64,000 nucleotides of DNA from Candidatus Contendobacter odensis Run_B_J11 (GTDB lineage Bacteria > Pseudomonadota > Gammaproteobacteria > Competibacterales > Competibacteraceae), in contig NZ_CBTK010000024.1 in NCBI RefSeq assembly GCF_000531125.1, forward strand, positions 1 through 64,000, in the 5' to 3' direction. The notes below the pieces were generated by a model. It searched no databases. It saw only the letters and a program-made list of their open reading frames with translations, and had not been told where the DNA came from. The position numbers and the translations under genes are program-made. This document shows positions 56,918 to 64,000 of this stretch, one piece after another (the first letter of the stretch is position 1; every line of letters starts with the position of its first letter).

Positions 56918-58117
56918 TTGAAATCGTCTGTAAAAATCATTGGAGCGTTGATGCTCCTCCTTGGAGTCGGATCGTTCGCCCACGCCGAATTGACGATTGA
57001 TGTGACCAAGGGCATTGAAGGCGGCGGGATTCCCATTGCCATCGCGCCTTTTGGTGGCGGCGCACCGGAAGACATCGCTGGCACCATTGCCACTGATCTG
57101 CAACGCACCGGCAAATTTGCGCCTCAATCCGCAGGATCGCCGGCGGATTACTCCGTCACCGGACAAGCTCAATCTGGCGGTTCCCGGGGTTACGTCGTGC
57201 AGTTCCAGCTCAACGGTGCCCAAGGCAGCCAGTTGCTCAACCTGTCGTTCGATGTGCCAGCGAACCAGTTGCGGCCCGTAGCGCACCGTATCAGCGATCT
57301 AATCTACGAAAAAATTACCGGTGAGCGGGGACTGTCTGGAACCCGCATCGCCTATGTCGCGGGTGGTGGCGGCTCCTGGTATCTCGTCGTCGCCGATGCC
57401 GACGGCCAAAATCCCCGGATGATTCTGCGCTCTGGACAACCGATCATGTCACCGGCCTGGTCACCGGATGGCGCCAAACTGGCCTATGTCTCGTTCGAAG
57501 GTCGCCGACCACAGATCGTAGTGCAGGATGTCTACAACGGGGGGCGGCGGGTGGTATCCGCTGCTCCCGGCATCAACGGCGCTCCGGCTTGGTCGCCGGA
57601 TGGTCGCCGGTTGGCATTCACTCTATCCAAGGACGGTAATCCAGAAATCTATGTGCTCGATCTGGCGGCACAAACTCCGGTTCGCCTGACCAATAGCAGT
57701 TCTATCGACACCGAGCCGGTCTGGCTACCGGATGGCAGTATCGTGTTTACCTCGGATCGGGGCGGATCGCCGCAGTTGTACCGGATCGGCTCTGGAGGGG
57801 GTGCGGCGCAACGGCTGACCTTTGAGGGCGACTACAATGCCCGCCCTTCGGTTTCACCGGATGGCCGCTATATCGCCATGGTTCATCGGCGCGGTGGACG
57901 GTTCCACATCGCAGTGCTGGACCTGCAAACTCGCCAGTTCCGGGTTTTGACCGCAGGTGGTTTGGACGAGTCGCCCAGCTTCGCGCCGAACAGCAAAATG
58001 ATTATTTACTCCAACGGCCAACGGTTGACGGCCGTGTCGGTAGACGGGAGTATCAAGCAGGATTTTGCCTTGCGCGGCAATGGCCGTGACCCGGTTTGGG
58101 CGCCTTACAGCCGCTGA
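56918..58117 (+). CDS. tolB: Tol-Pal system beta-propeller protein TolB
   Basis: TolB is the periplasmic protein that switches between Pal and TolA. The 399-residue product has a signal peptide (IIGALMLLLGVGSFAHA), an N-terminal domain (IAIAPFGGGAPEDIAGTIA) and a six-bladed propeller with repeated blades such as SPAWSPDGAKLAYVSFEGRR, GAPAWSPDGRRLAFTLSKDG, EPVWLPDGSIVFTSDRGG and RPSVSPDGRYIAMVHRRGG. The start codon is TTG at 56918, with AAGGAGA (56904-56910) seven bases upstream. Confidence 0.97.
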   Translation: MKSSVKIIGALMLLLGVGSFAHAELTIDVTKGIEGGGIPIAIAPFGGGAPEDIAGTIATDLQRTGKFAPQSAGSPADYSVTGQAQSGGSRGYVVQFQLNGAQGSQLLNLSFDVPANQLRPVAHRISDLIYEKITGERGLSGTRIAYVAGGGGSWYLVVADADGQNPRMILRSGQPIMSPAWSPDGAKLAYVSFEGRRPQIVVQDVYNGGRRVVSAAPGINGAPAWSPDGRRLAFTLSKDGNPEIYVLDLAAQTPVRLTNSSSIDTEPVWLPDGSIVFTSDRGGSPQLYRIGSGGGAAQRLTFEGDYNARPSVSPDGRYIAMVHRRGGRFHIAVLDLQTRQFRVLTAGGLDESPSFAPNSKMIIYSNGQRLTAVSVDGSIKQDFALRGNGRDPVWAPYSR

Positions 58118-58153
58118 TCTCATTTGCAACTTCACCTTGAGGGGAAAATCGTT

Positions 58154-58750
58154 ATGCAACATTTCGCTCGAAACCTGATGGCCTCTGCGGTACTCGCGCT
58201 GATGGTGGGCTGTGCCGCAACCGGCGAAAATACCGACACCGATCAGACTGGCGTTCAACCGGATGCTGCGGCTCAACCCGGCATCACCGCACAGCCCGGA
58301 CAGGATGCTTACAGTTATGCCTACGGTCAGGCTCCCAGTGGCTATGACACTTACGATGCCAGCGGTGGGCAAGCCGGAGGACGGCCCGGCGGTCAGGCGG
58401 TGGCCGGTGCAGGCGGTGCAGTTTCGGCGGATCGCGTGGTGTACTTCGATTTCGATAGCGTCGAAATTCGCCCCGAAAGCAAGCCAGTTATCGAATCCAA
58501 TGCCCGTTCCCTGGCCAGCAACCGGCGGATCATCACTCAGTTGGAAGGGCATACTGACGAGCGCGGCAGTCGTGAATACAACATCGCCTTGGGCGAACGC
58601 CGCGCCAATGCGGTGCGCCAGACCATGATCGTGATGGGCGTTTCACCTCAGCAGGTTCGTGTTGTCAGCTACGGCGAGGAGCGGCCTGCCGCCGGTGGGC
58701 AGGATGAGCAAAGCTACGCGCTGAACCGGCGGGTGGAAATCGTCTACTGA
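58154..58750 (+). CDS. pal: Peptidoglycan-associated lipoprotein Pal
   Basis: Pal anchors the outer membrane to peptidoglycan. The 198-residue product has a lipoprotein signal with lipobox LMVGC, a flexible linker of about 75 residues rich in Gly, Ala, Gln and Tyr (longer than in E. coli), and an OmpA-like domain with VYFDFDSVEIRPES, QLEGHTDERGSREYNIALGE and ALNRRVEIVY. Start at ATG 58154; GAGGGG lies upstream. It would be lipidated by Lgt, also encoded in this window. Confidence 0.97.
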   Translation: MQHFARNLMASAVLALMVGCAATGENTDTDQTGVQPDAAAQPGITAQPGQDAYSYAYGQAPSGYDTYDASGGQAGGRPGGQAVAGAGGAVSADRVVYFDFDSVEIRPESKPVIESNARSLASNRRIITQLEGHTDERGSREYNIALGERRANAVRQTMIVMGVSPQQVRVVSYGEERPAAGGQDEQSYALNRRVEIVY

Positions 58751-58763
58751 CGGACATCAGCAC

Positions 58764-59489
58764 ATGACCCCACACCGTGCTTCCTGGCTGATCATGCTAC
58801 TGCTGGGCAGTGGGCTACCGCCCAGCATTGGGTACGCCCAAAATCCTCCGGGTCAGGCGCTGACTCTGGAATTACTCCAGCGGATTGAACGACTGGAAGC
58901 GGAGGTTCGACAGATTCGCGGGGAATTGGAAATCCAGCGCTATCAGTTCGAGAAGCCGCAACAGGAGCGAGCTGCGACTGAATATCCGGCATCGCCACCG
59001 GGAGCGGTGGCTCCAGTGACTCCAATCCAGCCGCTCACTGCATCGGCTCCACCGCCGCCGCTCCCGGAGCGAACTCCCGCTACGCCGTCGTCATCAGCGC
59101 CCCAAGTGGGGGATGGAACGGAACAGATGGATTTTGATGCCGCCTTGGTGGAATGGCGGGAGGGACGTTATCCCGCAGCGATTAGGGCGTGGCAACGCTT
59201 TTTGAACTCACACCCAAACAGCCCAAGGGCGGGGGATGCCCAATACTGGCTGGGTGAAGCGTACTACGTTAGTCGGGATTACAACGCGGCCAAGGAGGCT
59301 TTCATCAATCTTGGCCTGAATGATCCGCAAAGTACGCGGCTACCGGATGCCCTGCTGAAGCTCGGTTACATCTATGGGGAACTGGGTGATATCCCCCGGG
59401 CGCGGGAGGTGCTGCAAAAACTGATACAGGTTTATCCCAACAGTCAGGCGGCTAGCCTAGCCGAACGGCGGTTGCAATCGTTGCGCTAA
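58764..59489 (+). CDS. cpoB: Cell division coordinator CpoB
   Basis: CpoB (YbgF) couples Tol-Pal constriction to peptidoglycan synthesis by PBP1B. The 241-residue periplasmic protein has a signal peptide (WLIMLLLGSGLPPSIGYA), a trimerising coiled coil (LTLELLQRIERLEAEVRQIR), a proline-rich linker and a C-terminal TPR domain (DFDAALVEWREGRYPAAIRA, GDAQYWLGEAYYVSRDYNAA, LLKLGYIYGELGDIPRAREV). It ends the Tol-Pal operon, 55 bp before tRNA-Lys. Confidence 0.95.
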   Translation: MTPHRASWLIMLLLGSGLPPSIGYAQNPPGQALTLELLQRIERLEAEVRQIRGELEIQRYQFEKPQQERAATEYPASPPGAVAPVTPIQPLTASAPPPPLPERTPATPSSSAPQVGDGTEQMDFDAALVEWREGRYPAAIRAWQRFLNSHPNSPRAGDAQYWLGEAYYVSRDYNAAKEAFINLGLNDPQSTRLPDALLKLGYIYGELGDIPRAREVLQKLIQVYPNSQAASLAERRLQSLR

Positions 59490-59502
59490 CTTCGGCCAAA
59501 AC

Positions 59503-59530
59503 TTGCGATTCTGGCAAATTGTTGTAACAT
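59503..59530 (+). promoter_or_regulatory. Predicted promoter of the tRNA-Lys gene
   Basis: TTGCGA (59503-59508) and TAACAT (59525-59530) are 16 bases apart, and the mature tRNA begins 14 bases after the -10 box. The fit to sigma-70 is fair. Confidence 0.5.
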
Positions 59531-59544
59531 TGCTGCCCTCTTAA

Positions 59545-59620
59545 GGGCCGTTAGCTCAGCCGGTAGAGCAGCAGACTTTTAATCTGTTGGTCGTGCGTTC
59601 GAACCGCACACGGCCCACCA
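59545..59620 (+). tRNA. tRNA-Lys (UUU)
   Basis: The 76-base gene folds as a tRNA: acceptor arms GGGCCGT and ACGGCCC, D-arm region TAGCTCAGCCGGTAGAGC, anticodon loop CTTTTAA with anticodon TTT at 59578-59580, T-loop GTTCGAA, discriminator A and encoded CCA. It reads AAA and AAG codons. Confidence 0.97.
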
Positions 59621-59628
59621 TAAAATGC

Positions 59629-59664
59629 AAGGCTTACCGAACTCAATCCGGTAAGCCTTTTTTT
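59629..59664 (+). terminator. Intrinsic terminator after tRNA-Lys
   Basis: AAGGCTTACCG and CGGTAAGCCTT are perfect 11-base arms around a 9-base loop, followed by a run of Ts (to 59664). It lies nine bases after the tRNA CCA end. Confidence 0.92.
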
Positions 59665-59767
59665 CGTGTAAGCACAGGGTAAGCAGTGGGCGCAAAATGC
59701 TTGATGCCCTCACAACGCCTGCACCGTTTCCACTGAAGGCGCAGCACCGATTCAGGACTAATTCGCT

Positions 59768-62700
59768 GTGTTTCATTGCCATCAAAGCAACCGCCTCGAA
59801 ATCCTGGCCGATCACCTGGCCGAACTGCTGAATCAACCGCTGCGTTCGCCACTGGCGCGGGAGATCGTAGTAGCGCAAAGCAACGGCATGGCCCGTTGGC
59901 TGGCGTTGCGGCTGGCCGACCGGCTTGGGGTTTGCGCCAACCTCGGGTTCCAGTTCCCGGCGACCTTTCTTTGGGAAATGACGCGAGCCGTCTTGCGTCA
60001 TCTGCCACCGACTTCGAGCTTCGATAAACCGGTGTTGAGTTGGCGGATCATGGCGTTGCTGCGGGAAGTGGATGAATCACCCCGCTTCGCGCCGGTGCGG
60101 GCTTGGCTCGGCGATGACCCCGATGATTTCCGCCGCTACCAACTGGCCTGCCGGATTGCCGACTGCTTCGATCAGTATCTGGTGTATCGCCCCGACTGGA
60201 TTCAGCAATGGGAAGCGGGTGGCGAGGATCACTGGCAGGCGGAATTGTGGCGATGGTTGGCGCATGACGGCACGGCGCATCGGGTTCAGGTGCAGGAACA
60301 GTTCCACACCCTGCTGGCCAATGGCGATTTCGACCGCCGCCGCTTGCCGGAACGGGTCGCCATCATCGGCGTGGCCGCGTTGCCGCCGTTGGTTCTGGAA
60401 GTGCTGGCGGGGCTGGCGCGCTACGTTGAAATCCATTTGTTCATACTCAATCCCTGCCAGGAATACTGGGGCGACATTCAGGCCGAACGCGATCTGGCGC
60501 GCCTGGGTGAGGACACCAGCCCGGAGCAAGCCTACCTGACGGTCGGTAATCCGCTGCTGGCTTCGCTCGGCAAGCAGGGACGGGATTTTATTGACCTGCT
60601 GCAAAGCTATCCCCGTGCCGAGTGGGACGGATTCGCCGAACCGGAGGGCGCCGATCTACTGCATCGTCTGCAAAGCGACATCCTGCATTTGCGGGAGCGG
60701 GGCAGCGCTGAACATCCGCCGCTGCCGTTGCAACCCACCGACCGCTCCATTCAAATTCATGTCTGCCATGGGCCGATGCGCGAGGTCGAGGTGCTGCATG
60801 ATCAACTGCTGGCCTTGTTTGAAAGCCAGCGGGATTTGCGTCCGTCCGATGTGATCGTGATGACGCCGGATATCGCCACTTATGGGCCACTGATTGATGC
60901 CGTATTCGACTCCGCACCGCGTGACCGGCGAATTCCGTTCGCAATAGCCGATCAGGGCCTCCATGCCGAGAATCCGTTGGTGGAAGTGTTCTTCGAGTTG
61001 CTGGATCTGGGTGGCGGGCGGTTCGACGCCAATCAGGTATTGAGCCTGCTGGAGTCGCCCGCAGTGCAACGCCGGTTCGATCTGGACGAGGCGGATTTGG
61101 AACGCATCCGCCGCTGGACGCGGGAGGTCGGTATTCGCTGGGGCAAGGATGCTGAGGCGAAAACCCAGTGGGAGTTACCAGCCACCGCCGGGCACACCTG
61201 GCGGGCCGGTCTGGATCGCCTGCTACTCGGTTACGCGCTGCCGGGGAACGGTCAGGATTTGTACGGCGGCATTCTGCCCTATGACGAGGTGGAGGGTGGT
61301 GAAGCACAGGTGCTGGGGCAGTTACAGAGCTTCACCGAGGTATTGTTCGGTCTGGATGCACGGTTGCAGGAACGCCGGACGCCGGCGGAGTGGGCGGAAA
61401 GTTTGCACACGGTGCTGGATCAATTCTTCGCGCCTCGCGAGCGTGAGGAAAACGAGCTTCATCTCATCCGCACGGCGTTGGAGACGCTACGAGCGAATGC
61501 GGATTTGGCGCATTTCACCGATCCGGTGGGGCTGGATGTAGTCAAATCGGTGCTGCGCAACCAGATGAACGCCGGCGAGAGCGTCGCAGGGCGGTTTTTG
61601 AGTGGCGGCGTGACCTTTTGCGCCATGGTGCCGATGCGCAGCATTCCATTTGAAATCGTAGGCCTGATCGGGATGAGCGACGATGCCTATCCGCGTTCGC
61701 ACCGTCCGGTCGGTTTTGATTTGATGGCGAATTCATTCCGACGTGGCGACCGTTCCCGCCGGCAGGACGACCGTTATCTGTTTCTGGAGACCTTGCTCTC
61801 GGCCCGCCGCTGTTTGTATCTCAGCTATGTCGGCCAGAGCATCCGTGACAATACCACGCTGCCGCCCTCGGTGCTGGTGGGTGAACTGCTGGATACAGTG
61901 AATCGCGGTTTCCAGGGCGCCAACGGCGGCCCGGTCAGCGAGCAGATCATCGTGCGTCATCCTCTCCAGGCGTTCAGCCCTCGCTATTTTGTGGGAGATC
62001 AACGCTTATTCAGCTACTCGCGGGAACTGGCCGAGGCCAGCCGTCATGCCGGACGGGGCGAGCGCGAAGCCGCGTCCCTGTTGACCACCGAATTGCCGGA
62101 ACCCGAAGCCACCTTGCGCATAGTGACGCTGGAGGGATTGCTGCGATTCTTTCGCAACCCGGCGCAATGGCTGTTGCGGGAGCGGCTTGGCATTCGGCCC
62201 GATGAGGGCGAAGAGGCGCTGGAAACCCGCGAACCCTTCATGCTGGACGGGCTGGCGAATCATGGCTTGTTGCAACGAATGCTGGAACTGCATCGGGAGG
62301 GGCGGGCGCCGGTGGAGATTCAGGCGGTGGCGCGGAGCAGTGGATCACTGCCGCACGGCCAAGTTGGTGAATGCGTGTTCATTGAGGCGCGGGAACGGGT
62401 GACGCGGTTTGCCGGGCGTTTGGGGCGGGTGTTGCCGCGCCAGGAACGGGAAGCGCTGGAGGTGGATTTAACCCTGGGTGAATTTCGGTTGACCGGACGG
62501 CTGACTGGAATGACCTTGACCGGTCGAGTTGGCTACCGGCTGGCGGCGATGAAAGCCAATGACTATCTCAATCTGTGGCTGTGCCATCTGGTGCTGAACA
62601 GCATGGCGCCGGAAGGCGTCGCGCTGCAAAGTCACTGGGTCGCCGAGGACAAGGACGTGATTCTGGAACCGGTTGAGAACCCGACGATGCTGTTGCGGGC

Positions 62701-62992
62701 GTTACTGGATCTGTACTGGCAGGGAACCCGACGCTTGCTGCATTTCTTTCCAAAAAGCGCACTGGCCTATGTCGAAAGGCTCCAACAGGGCAAAACCGGG
62801 GAAGAGGCGTTGCGAGCGGCGCGGTTGATATGGGAGGGCAACGATTTTCAATCCTTTCCGCCCGAATCCACCAATACCTATTATCAACTGGCGTTTCAGG
62901 ACACCGATCCGCTGGATGCAGAATTTATGGACGTGGCCCAGATGGTTTTTATGCCGATTTTCGGCTGCATCCCGCAACACCCTGAAACCTGA
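59768..62992 (+). CDS. recC: Exodeoxyribonuclease V subunit gamma
   Basis: RecC recognises Chi and channels DNA strands in the RecBCD helicase-nuclease. The 1,074-residue product shows the family pattern: FHCHQSNRLEILADHLAELL, VVAQSNGMARWLALRLAD, LSWRIMALLREVDESPRF, IHVCHGPMREVEVLHDQLLA (helicase-like domain), VTFCAMVPMRSIPFEIVGLI with GMSDDAYPRSHRPVGFDLM, and the C-terminal nuclease-like domain. The start is GTG at 59768. Length is close to E. coli RecC (1,122). recB and recD are not in the window; none follows, since acnB lies downstream on the other strand. Confidence 0.95.
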   Translation: MFHCHQSNRLEILADHLAELLNQPLRSPLAREIVVAQSNGMARWLALRLADRLGVCANLGFQFPATFLWEMTRAVLRHLPPTSSFDKPVLSWRIMALLREVDESPRFAPVRAWLGDDPDDFRRYQLACRIADCFDQYLVYRPDWIQQWEAGGEDHWQAELWRWLAHDGTAHRVQVQEQFHTLLANGDFDRRRLPERVAIIGVAALPPLVLEVLAGLARYVEIHLFILNPCQEYWGDIQAERDLARLGEDTSPEQAYLTVGNPLLASLGKQGRDFIDLLQSYPRAEWDGFAEPEGADLLHRLQSDILHLRERGSAEHPPLPLQPTDRSIQIHVCHGPMREVEVLHDQLLALFESQRDLRPSDVIVMTPDIATYGPLIDAVFDSAPRDRRIPFAIADQGLHAENPLVEVFFELLDLGGGRFDANQVLSLLESPAVQRRFDLDEADLERIRRWTREVGIRWGKDAEAKTQWELPATAGHTWRAGLDRLLLGYALPGNGQDLYGGILPYDEVEGGEAQVLGQLQSFTEVLFGLDARLQERRTPAEWAESLHTVLDQFFAPREREENELHLIRTALETLRANADLAHFTDPVGLDVVKSVLRNQMNAGESVAGRFLSGGVTFCAMVPMRSIPFEIVGLIGMSDDAYPRSHRPVGFDLMANSFRRGDRSRRQDDRYLFLETLLSARRCLYLSYVGQSIRDNTTLPPSVLVGELLDTVNRGFQGANGGPVSEQIIVRHPLQAFSPRYFVGDQRLFSYSRELAEASRHAGRGEREAASLLTTELPEPEATLRIVTLEGLLRFFRNPAQWLLRERLGIRPDEGEEALETREPFMLDGLANHGLLQRMLELHREGRAPVEIQAVARSSGSLPHGQVGECVFIEARERVTRFAGRLGRVLPRQEREALEVDLTLGEFRLTGRLTGMTLTGRVGYRLAAMKANDYLNLWLCHLVLNSMAPEGVALQSHWVAEDKDVILEPVENPTMLLRALLDLYWQGTRRLLHFFPKSALAYVERLQQGKTGEEALRAARLIWEGNDFQSFPPESTNTYYQLAFQDTDPLDAEFMDVAQMVFMPIFGCIPQHPET

Positions 62993-62995
62993 CCT

Positions 62996-63031
62996 AAAAA
63001 ATCCCCGTGCGCTTTGCAGCTCACGGGGATT
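62996..63031 (-). terminator. Intrinsic terminator of acnB
   Basis: AATCCCCGTG and CACGGGGATT are perfect 10-base arms (63000-63009 and 63022-63031) around a 12-base loop. On the minus strand a run of Ts follows, matching the A run at 62996-63001, so it should end acnB transcripts. It may also slow recC transcripts. Confidence 0.85.
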
Positions 63032-63058
63032 GCAGTTTAACAGCCGGTCTGGAGCAGT

Positions 63059-64000
63059 TTACGCCGCCAGCTTCACCGAATCGGCTAACTGCTGATATTC
63101 CGGCACCTGATCAAAGTTGAGATAGCGGTAAATCTCGCTGGCCTTGGTGGTGATGTCGCCCATGTACTGCATATATTCGTCAAAGGTCGGAATTTTGCCC
63201 AGCAAGGCGCAGACTGCCGCCAGTTCCGCCGAACTCAGGTACACATTGGCGCCCTTGCCCAGCCGGTTGGGGAAGTTGCGGGTCGAAGTGGACACCACCG
63301 TGGCGCCGTCGGCCACCCGCGCCTGATTGCCCATGCACAGCGAACAACCCGGCATTTCCATCCGCGCCCCGGACGCGCCGTAAATGGCGTAATAGCCTTC
63401 CTCGCTCAGCTGATGGGCGTCCATCTTGGTCGGCGGCGAAATCCACAGCCGGGTCGGGATGTTGGACTGGCCGGTCAGCACCTTGCCCGCCGCGCGGTAA
63501 TGTCCAATGTTGGTCATGCACGAGCCAATGAACACTTCGTCAATCTTGTCCCCGGCGACGGCGGACAGCGGCTTGACATCATCGGGATCATTGGGGCAAG
63601 CCAGCAGCGGTTCCTTGATCGCGCTGATGTCAATTTCAATGATCTCGGCATATTCGGCGTCGGCGTCGGCCTCCATCAGCACCGGGTTTTTCAGCCACTC
63701 TTCCATGCCCTGAATCCGGCGCTGCATGGACTTAACGTCCTGATAACCGTTGGCAATCATCCACTTGAGCAGGGTGATATTGCTGTTCAGGTATTCAATG
63801 ATCGGTTCTTTATTCAAGCGCACGGTGCAACCGGCGGCGGAGCGTTCGGCGGAAGCGTCGGACAATTCAAACGCCTGTTCAATCTTCAAATCCGGCAGAC
63901 CTTCGATCTCCAGAATCCGCCCGGAGAAGGCGTTCTTCTTGCCTTCTTTCGCCACTGTTAGCAGGCCGGACTGAATCGCCGCATAGGGAATGGCGTTGAC
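63059..64000 (-). CDS. acnB: Aconitate hydratase B, C-terminal part (cut by window edge)
   Basis: AcnB interconverts citrate and isocitrate with a [4Fe-4S] cluster. The visible 313 residues are the C-terminal third: [40 protein letters not shown] (first cluster cysteine), [19 protein letters not shown] (the other two), [20 protein letters not shown] and the end [12 protein letters not shown]. These match the AcnB rather than the AcnA family. The frame is open to the right edge, so the start lies outside the window. A terminator follows the stop. Confidence 0.97.
   Translation of the reverse strand, partial: VNAIPYAAIQSGLLTVAKEGKKNAFSGRILEIEGLPDLKIEQAFELSDASAERSAAGCTVRLNKEPIIEYLNSNITLLKWMIANGYQDVKSMQRRIQGMEEWLKNPVLMEADADAEYAEIIEIDISAIKEPLLACPNDPDDVKPLSAVAGDKIDEVFIGSCMTNIGHYRAAGKVLTGQSNIPTRLWISPPTKMDAHQLSEEGYYAIYGASGARMEMPGCSLCMGNQARVADGATVVSTSTRNFPNRLGKGANVYLSSAELAAVCALLGKIPTFDEYMQYMGDITTKASEIYRYLNFDQVPEYQQLADSVKLAA

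Noticed and set aside
59545-59620. tRNA-Lys as the attachment site of an integrated island
   Set aside because: No integrase gene and no direct repeat of the tRNA 3' end is seen in the 4.4 kb that follow; recC and acnB are core genes.

Overview
The window looks like chromosome from a GC-rich gammaproteobacterium. The evidence is the gene order rpmF-plsX-fabH-fabG-acpP-fabF-mltG-tmk-holB-pilZ-tatD, the order yebC-ruvC-ruvA-ruvB-ybgC-tolQRAB-pal-cpoB, the yceF/yceD/rpmF trio, AcnB-type aconitase and RecC. A trehalose/alpha-glucan operon, very large c-di-GMP sensor proteins and many dispersed hairpin repeats fit a glycogen-storing lineage such as Competibacteraceae. That placement is inference, because no rRNA or other marker is present to settle it.

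Layout. 1-650: decayed 3' part of an IscB (OMEGA nuclease) gene with its terminal hairpin. 670-1713: accA. 1733-16107: a signalling block with two PAS/GAF/GGDEF/EAL proteins, a hybrid histidine kinase overlapping a response-regulator diguanylate cyclase, photolyase, an unknown secreted protein and lgt. 16108-17527: a nest of dispersed hairpins and an IS200/IS605-type element carrying only an intact tnpB. 17600-18436: pssA. 18427-30951: a minus-strand operon treS-pep2, glgX, treZ, a DAGK-like/DUF389 membrane protein and treY. 31094-31962: an AraC/Ada-type DNA repair protein broken by a one-base frameshift. 32066-36915: leuA, family-4 uracil-DNA glycosylase, rimI, nnrD/E and tsaE. 36937-47541: yceF/yceD/rpmF, the fatty-acid cluster (without fabD), mltG, tmk, holB, pilZ, tatD and a CoA-type NUDIX hydrolase. 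47530-49395: nadA with two unnamed downstream genes. 49577-59489: a lipase-like hydrolase, yebC, ruvCAB, a small secreted EF-hand protein, and the Tol-Pal operon with a greatly expanded TolA. 59545-59620: tRNA-Lys(UUU). 59768-62992: recC. 63059-64000: 3' part of acnB, running off the right edge.

Most of the window is conserved housekeeping DNA. The trehalose block encodes TreY and TreZ (glucan to trehalose), TreS (trehalose to maltose), a maltokinase fused to TreS, and the debranching enzyme GlgX. GlgE, which would use the maltose-1-phosphate, is not in the window. The signalling block couples a membrane histidine kinase to a diguanylate cyclase and has two large dual-domain c-di-GMP proteins beside it.

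No clearly new multi-gene system was found. The best leads are the two OMEGA-family remnants (IscB relic and lone TnpB), the DAGK-like/DUF389 protein inside the trehalose operon, the unnamed TPR plus 66-residue protein pair downstream of nadA, a palindrome lying between the -35 and -10 of a predicted nadA promoter, and the spread of hairpin repeats, one of which has become protein-coding inside the uracil-DNA glycosylase.
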